This document shows positions 61,209 to 64,000 of a stretch of 64,000 nt of DNA, in pieces. The position numbers and the translations under genes are program-made. The notes under the pieces were generated by a model, which saw nothing but the letters and a program-made list of their open reading frames with translations, was not told the DNA's origin and searched no databases. Positions within the stretch are counted from its first letter, which is position 1. Each line of letters begins with the position of its first letter. This DNA is from Lachnospiraceae bacterium (GTDB taxonomy: Bacteria; Bacillota; Clostridia; Lachnospirales; Lachnospiraceae). The stretch spans positions 1-64,000 of the forward strand of contig JAFXQK010000004.1 in NCBI GenBank assembly GCA_017527205.1, written 5' to 3'.

Positions 61209-61230
61209 TGCCTCTTCCTCCCAAATCTAT

Positions 61231-62391
61231 TTAATCCTCAATGGCATCTATGGTCCTGATCCTCTGCAGGATGAAAAGTACGGGGATCTGCAGCACTCCC
61301 ATCAAAAAGAGATAGGTTCCGAGGATTCTAAAAATCTGCTCCCCATACACGACGTGACCGATCAGTCCCTTCGGCTCAATAATGAACCCGTGAATCACCC
61401 AGGCCATGCCCAGGGATATGAGCAGTCCCGCCGCCGTTCCAAATCCAAACAAAATCGCCATCTCCCTGAGCATCATGTCGTAGATTTCTCCGCGGCCATA
61501 GCCGATGGATGCATAGAGGCAATATTCCCTGACGCGGTTTCGCATGAAGGAAACATATGTCACCAAGACCAGGATGGCAAGAAAGACCATGACAATAACG
61601 AAGAGTGTTACCAAAACGGAATCTATGACTTCTCCCACGTCCTTCCGATAGGCCTTGTAGTATTCCTTCGCGTCCAAGACCTCATCCTCATCTCCGAGCT
61701 GGATTCCCATGTCCCGTAAAATTCCGATCAGATCCGTTGTCGTCTCGTCATTATATACCACAATATACCAGCCGTTATTGCTAAATCCATTTGGAACACC
61801 CACGGAAAAAAGTCCCTTAGACCGAATGCTTCCCACGATGCGGAAGGTCTCGCCAAACCAGTCCTTCTGAAACCAGTCTCCAATCTTGTAACTGCCATTC
61901 TTCATGATGGTTTCATCGATCAGAACCTCCCCTGCCTCCTTCGGCATGGCGCCATCGATCAATTTTGCATCCACGTGCTCCAGAAAACCTGGTATTCTTT
62001 CCGGCTCCATCAGCGGTACCTCGAAGGAGTAGGATCCCATCACGGATTGATAGGTGTTTCTGATCACCTGCGTATTCAGTGCATCGTCGATTCCGGCATG
62101 TTCCCGTAGGTTTTCGATCAATTCCTCCTGCTTTGCATCGTAGACGGCCTTAAATTCCTCATAGGTTTCATAATCATCCCTCAGTACGCCATAGGCTTGA
62201 TTCCCGAGGTCGGCGTAGGAAACCTTCTTTGGCATTTCCACTATCACCGCCTCAAAGCTCTCCGTTGTCGTAATCAGCAGCACGTACACCGCATACATCG
62301 CCATGAAGGAAAGGGCCAGCGCCGTGACAAGCACGGCCACCGTTCGTTTATTATTCTTTACGTAGGTCCAAGCCGACAGTTTTGATTTCAT
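61231..62391 (-). CDS. FtsX-like ABC permease (upstream)
   Basis: 386 aa from ATG 62391 (AAAGGAAT upstream; a longer frame to 62496 lacks a site). N-terminal helix at ~16-40, a MacB-like periplasmic-type domain (~45-270), and three C-terminal helices. Homologous in layout to the other permease of the locus but different in sequence, indicating a heterodimer. First gene of the exporter operon; a terminator at 62537 separates it from the lipoprotein gene upstream. Confidence 0.88.
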   Translation of the reverse strand: MKSKLSAWTYVKNNKRTVAVLVTALALSFMAMYAVYVLLITTTESFEAVIVEMPKKVSYADLGNQAYGVLRDDYETYEEFKAVYDAKQEELIENLREHAGIDDALNTQVIRNTYQSVMGSYSFEVPLMEPERIPGFLEHVDAKLIDGAMPKEAGEVLIDETIMKNGSYKIGDWFQKDWFGETFRIVGSIRSKGLFSVGVPNGFSNNGWYIVVYNDETTTDLIGILRDMGIQLGDEDEVLDAKEYYKAYRKDVGEVIDSVLVTLFVIVMVFLAILVLVTYVSFMRNRVREYCLYASIGYGRGEIYDMMLREMAILFGFGTAAGLLISLGMAWVIHGFIIEPKGLIGHVVYGEQIFRILGTYLFLMGVLQIPVLFILQRIRTIDAIED

Positions 62392-62536
62392 GTTGATTTC
62401 ATTCCTTTCGATTCCCCATGATATGTTTCCAGTCACCCTGCAGGAAGCTTGTGTTTGTGAACCCTTCCTGCCACTCCAGGCGAAGCTACGCTGCAAACCA
62501 TGCTTTCATGTTAGCGTCCAAAAGGCAGAAAGAAAA

Positions 62537-62581
62537 GTGACCGTGGTCATGATTTTCATCAAAAACCATGACCGCGGTCAC
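62537..62581 (-). terminator. Strong terminator after the lipoprotein gene
   Basis: GTGACCGCGGTCATG and CATGACCACGGTCAC pair over 15 bp with one mismatch or wobble, followed on the minus strand by TTTTCTTT. Each arm is itself near-palindromic (TGACCGCGGTCA), so an operator role is a lesser alternative. Confidence 0.75.
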
Positions 62582-62648
62582 ATAAGTTGTTTTCTTTCCG
62601 TTCTATTTTAGTTCTGTTCTCTTCTTTCAGTTCTCTTACCCGCTTTCC

Positions 62649-63197
62649 TTATTCCTGCTGAAGGAAAGGAATGTCAGAGGTTTTCGTAAACTCCAGCTTC
62701 GTGCCGTTTTCCAGATAGGTCCAGGTGGAATCCGTAAAGGTGACGATTCCCTTATCACCCTCCAGCGTAACCACGCCAACGATGGGCTCCCCATTTGCAT
62801 CCGTAGCCGTAAACTCTAAGCCCTCAGCCGTCATCGTTCCTACGCCGTCCTCAAGGCTTGTCAGGCGGAAAATGCTAATTTGCACGACATATTTTGTCTC
62901 GTCCTCCACACTTGGTGCAATTTCCAGCGTACTGCCGTCTTCGTCAACATATTCCCCCACAAAGCTATCCCCTGAAAGAGTCTGCGCCTCAGACCCGGCC
63001 GTCTCGCCTCCTTGAGCTTCTGCCGTATCTGCGGACGCATCTGCAGCGCCCTCCTTTGCGGAATCACTCGCCTGCTGACTCTCCGTAGAAATTGCCACGC
63101 CTGAAATTGCATCCTCCTTGCTTTCCTCAGACTCCGTTCCACATGCGGATAAGCTCAATCCCAAAGCCAATGCTAACACTATGATCTTCTTTTTCAT
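62649..63197 (-). CDS. Lipoprotein of unknown function
   Basis: 182 aa. Lipobox LSLSAC (Cys19), an Ala/Glu/Ser-rich linker (~22-75), then a small beta domain (SFVGEYVDEDGSTLEIAPSV ... WTYLENGTKLEFTKTSD). The domain resembles small lipocalin-like or calycin lipoproteins of Clostridia but I cannot name a family. GAGGAG precedes ATG. Own promoter at 63280-63308 and own terminator. Confidence 0.8.
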   Translation of the reverse strand: MKKKIIVLALALGLSLSACGTESEESKEDAISGVAISTESQQASDSAKEGAADASADTAEAQGGETAGSEAQTLSGDSFVGEYVDEDGSTLEIAPSVEDETKYVVQISIFRLTSLEDGVGTMTAEGLEFTATDANGEPIVGVVTLEGDKGIVTFTDSTWTYLENGTKLEFTKTSDIPFLQQE

Positions 63198-63279
63198 TCT
63201 TCATTCTCCTCTTTTCCATCATAACCAGAATTCCATTCCGTCAGAATTCTTTTATATAAAATGCTTTTCAACACACGGC

Positions 63280-63308
63280 ATTCTAGCAAAGCCTTTGCGG
63301 AAAGTCAA
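63280..63308 (-). promoter_or_regulatory. Promoter of the lipoprotein gene
   Basis: TTGACT (63308-63303), 17-nt spacer, TAGAAT (63285-63280), minus strand. Confidence 0.75.
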
Positions 63309-63351
63309 GTATGACAAAGGATTGTTCTGTATTACGTACATTCTCAGCTCA

Positions 63352-63380
63352 TTGCCTAGATGAAAAAAACGTGATACGAT
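63352..63380 (+). promoter_or_regulatory. Promoter of the ABC-class ATPase gene
   Basis: TTGCCT (63352-63357), 17-nt spacer, TACGAT (63375-63380), about 55 bp before the ATG. Confidence 0.5.
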
Positions 63381-63438
63381 ATGCCAGGGACAAAGAAAGA
63401 CTCACTATCAAAAAATATGCAAAAATGAGGTGTTTTTC

Positions 63439-64000
63439 ATGAGAAGATTAGAACAGCTCCTTCGGGAGGTTGACCATAAGCCCTATCCCGCCTATAAAAG
63501 CCTAAAGGGAAGGTATGCCTTCCAGGGCTTTGTACTTTCCATTGATCACGTGCAGGGGGATCCGTTCGCGGCGCCCTCCTCCCTTAGCATCCACCTTGAG
63601 GCTGCGCAGCACGGCTTTCCCAAGGAGCTTTACGCACAGGTGCATCGCCGTATCATGCTGCAGGACTATCTGCTCCGCGGCTTCCATAAGGAGCTGGGGC
63701 GCTACAGTCACAAGGCCGGCGGCTCCGGAAAGTCCGGCACCCTCTCCGTCAGCGCCTGCGGTCAGGAGGTCTTAGAGCGCTCCGCCCTGACAATAACCCC
63801 TGCTGACGGCAGTCTTGTTCTTCGCTTCAGCGCCGGCTTCCCCGCAGCGGGACGCACGACCCTGGCGCAGGAATTAAAGAAAATGCTTTTTGAATATGTC
63901 CCTGCCTGCATTGCCAAAACACTTCGCTACGCCGTATCCGACAAGGCAGAAATTCAACGGTGGATCTCCCTTGCGGATGATCAGAAGGCCATCCGCGACC
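63439..64000 (+). CDS. ABC-class P-loop ATPase (DUF2075-unrelated, PF09818-like), N-terminal part
   Basis: The first 187 codons are in the window; the gene runs off the right edge. GAGGTG lies 7 nt before ATG. The visible N-terminal domain contains VDHKPYPAYKSLKGRYAFQG, SIDHVQGDPFAAPS and RRIMLQDYLLRGFHKEL, which I recognise as the 'predicted ATPase of the ABC class' family, whose Walker motifs come later. A GSGKSG at ~95-100 is present but falls in the N-domain. Cytoplasmic; function unknown. Confidence 0.85.
   Translation, partial: MRRLEQLLREVDHKPYPAYKSLKGRYAFQGFVLSIDHVQGDPFAAPSSLSIHLEAAQHGFPKELYAQVHRRIMLQDYLLRGFHKELGRYSHKAGGSGKSGTLSVSACGQEVLERSALTITPADGSLVLRFSAGFPAAGRTTLAQELKKMLFEYVPACIAKTLRYAVSDKAEIQRWISLADDQKAIRD

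Noticed and set aside
62537..62581. TGACCGCGGTCA palindromes as a repressor operator
   Set aside because: The two arms pair with each other and a T-run follows on the minus strand, so a terminator explains them more simply.
1..64000. tRNA, rRNA, prophage and insertion-sequence genes
   Set aside because: I looked for cloverleaf ends, rRNA signature stretches, integrases and DDE-type transposases and found none I could support.

Overview
The window reads as a chromosomal segment of an anaerobic, low-to-mid GC, spore-forming Firmicute, most likely a Lachnospiraceae (class Clostridia). The grounds are a split transketolase, radical-SAM activases, a methionine T-box in front of metG, the spmA/spmB sporulation pair, strong purine-rich ribosome binding sites, and several families (DUF3737, DUF4272, DUF6128-like, DUF6449-like) that I associate with that group. 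This placement comes from gene content only. No rRNA, tRNA, prophage, IS transposase or CRISPR array is visible.

Layout. 1-6.4 kb: a PatB/MalY lyase (cut by the window edge), DUF3737, a MATE exporter, an NrdG-type activase, a small membrane protein, tadA, a broken PadR regulator, free-methionine-sulfoxide reductase and a DUF4272 protein. 6.5-7.9 kb: SRP RNA with its own promoter, a highly structured spacer and a PflX-type radical SAM protein. 7.9-14 kb: a DUF6128-like protein, a PucR/CdaR regulator, the shared sugar-ABC ATPase, then a YesL / acetyltransferase / hydrolase cluster. 14-17.5 kb: metG under T-box control and a zinc-ribbon membrane protein. 17.6-25.3 kb: peroxiredoxin, diguanylate cyclase and a pentose module (FGGY kinase, araD, two transketolase halves, rpe). 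25.3-26 kb: a 10-unit palindromic tandem array. 26-31.5 kb: DUF885 peptidase, AraC regulator, spmA/spmB, acpP. 30.9-36 kb: MoxR / DUF58 / transglutaminase / phosphoesterase operon. 36-41 kb: hflK-hflC, a CapA-like lipoprotein and an orphan polytopic membrane protein. 41.4-47 kb: a GntR / ABC ATPase / large permease / VanZ operon. 47-52 kb: phospholipase-C-like protein, acetyltransferase fusion, cyclophilin and an anchored GH5 glucanase. 52-56 kb: a second palindromic array, a frameshifted membrane protein, GtrA, and a membrane-anchored serpin co-transcribed with an ECF sigma factor. 56-64 kb: a two-component system with an extra gene between kinase and regulator, lipoproteins, a MacB/LolD-like ABC exporter and an ABC-class ATPase running off the window.

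How the genes work together. The pentose genes form one route from a phosphorylated ketopentulose to xylulose-5-phosphate and into the non-oxidative pentose phosphate pathway. The MoxR operon is a typical envelope-protein maturation set. The GntR-led and the LolD-like ABC loci look like envelope stress or peptide-resistance systems.

Most unusual observations: (1) the ECF sigma factor whose overlapping partner has an anti-sigma-like N-terminus and a membrane helix but carries a serpin as its outer domain; (2) two arrays 26 kb apart that share the same GGTAGC/GCTACC inverted-repeat geometry at a 62-63 bp period although the intervening sequence differs; (3) a dispersed CTCGAGGGG palindrome family in three intergenic regions; (4) a 168-nt foldback at 49.6 kb; (5) two places where a terminator-like hairpin runs straight into the next gene's ribosome binding site and start codon.
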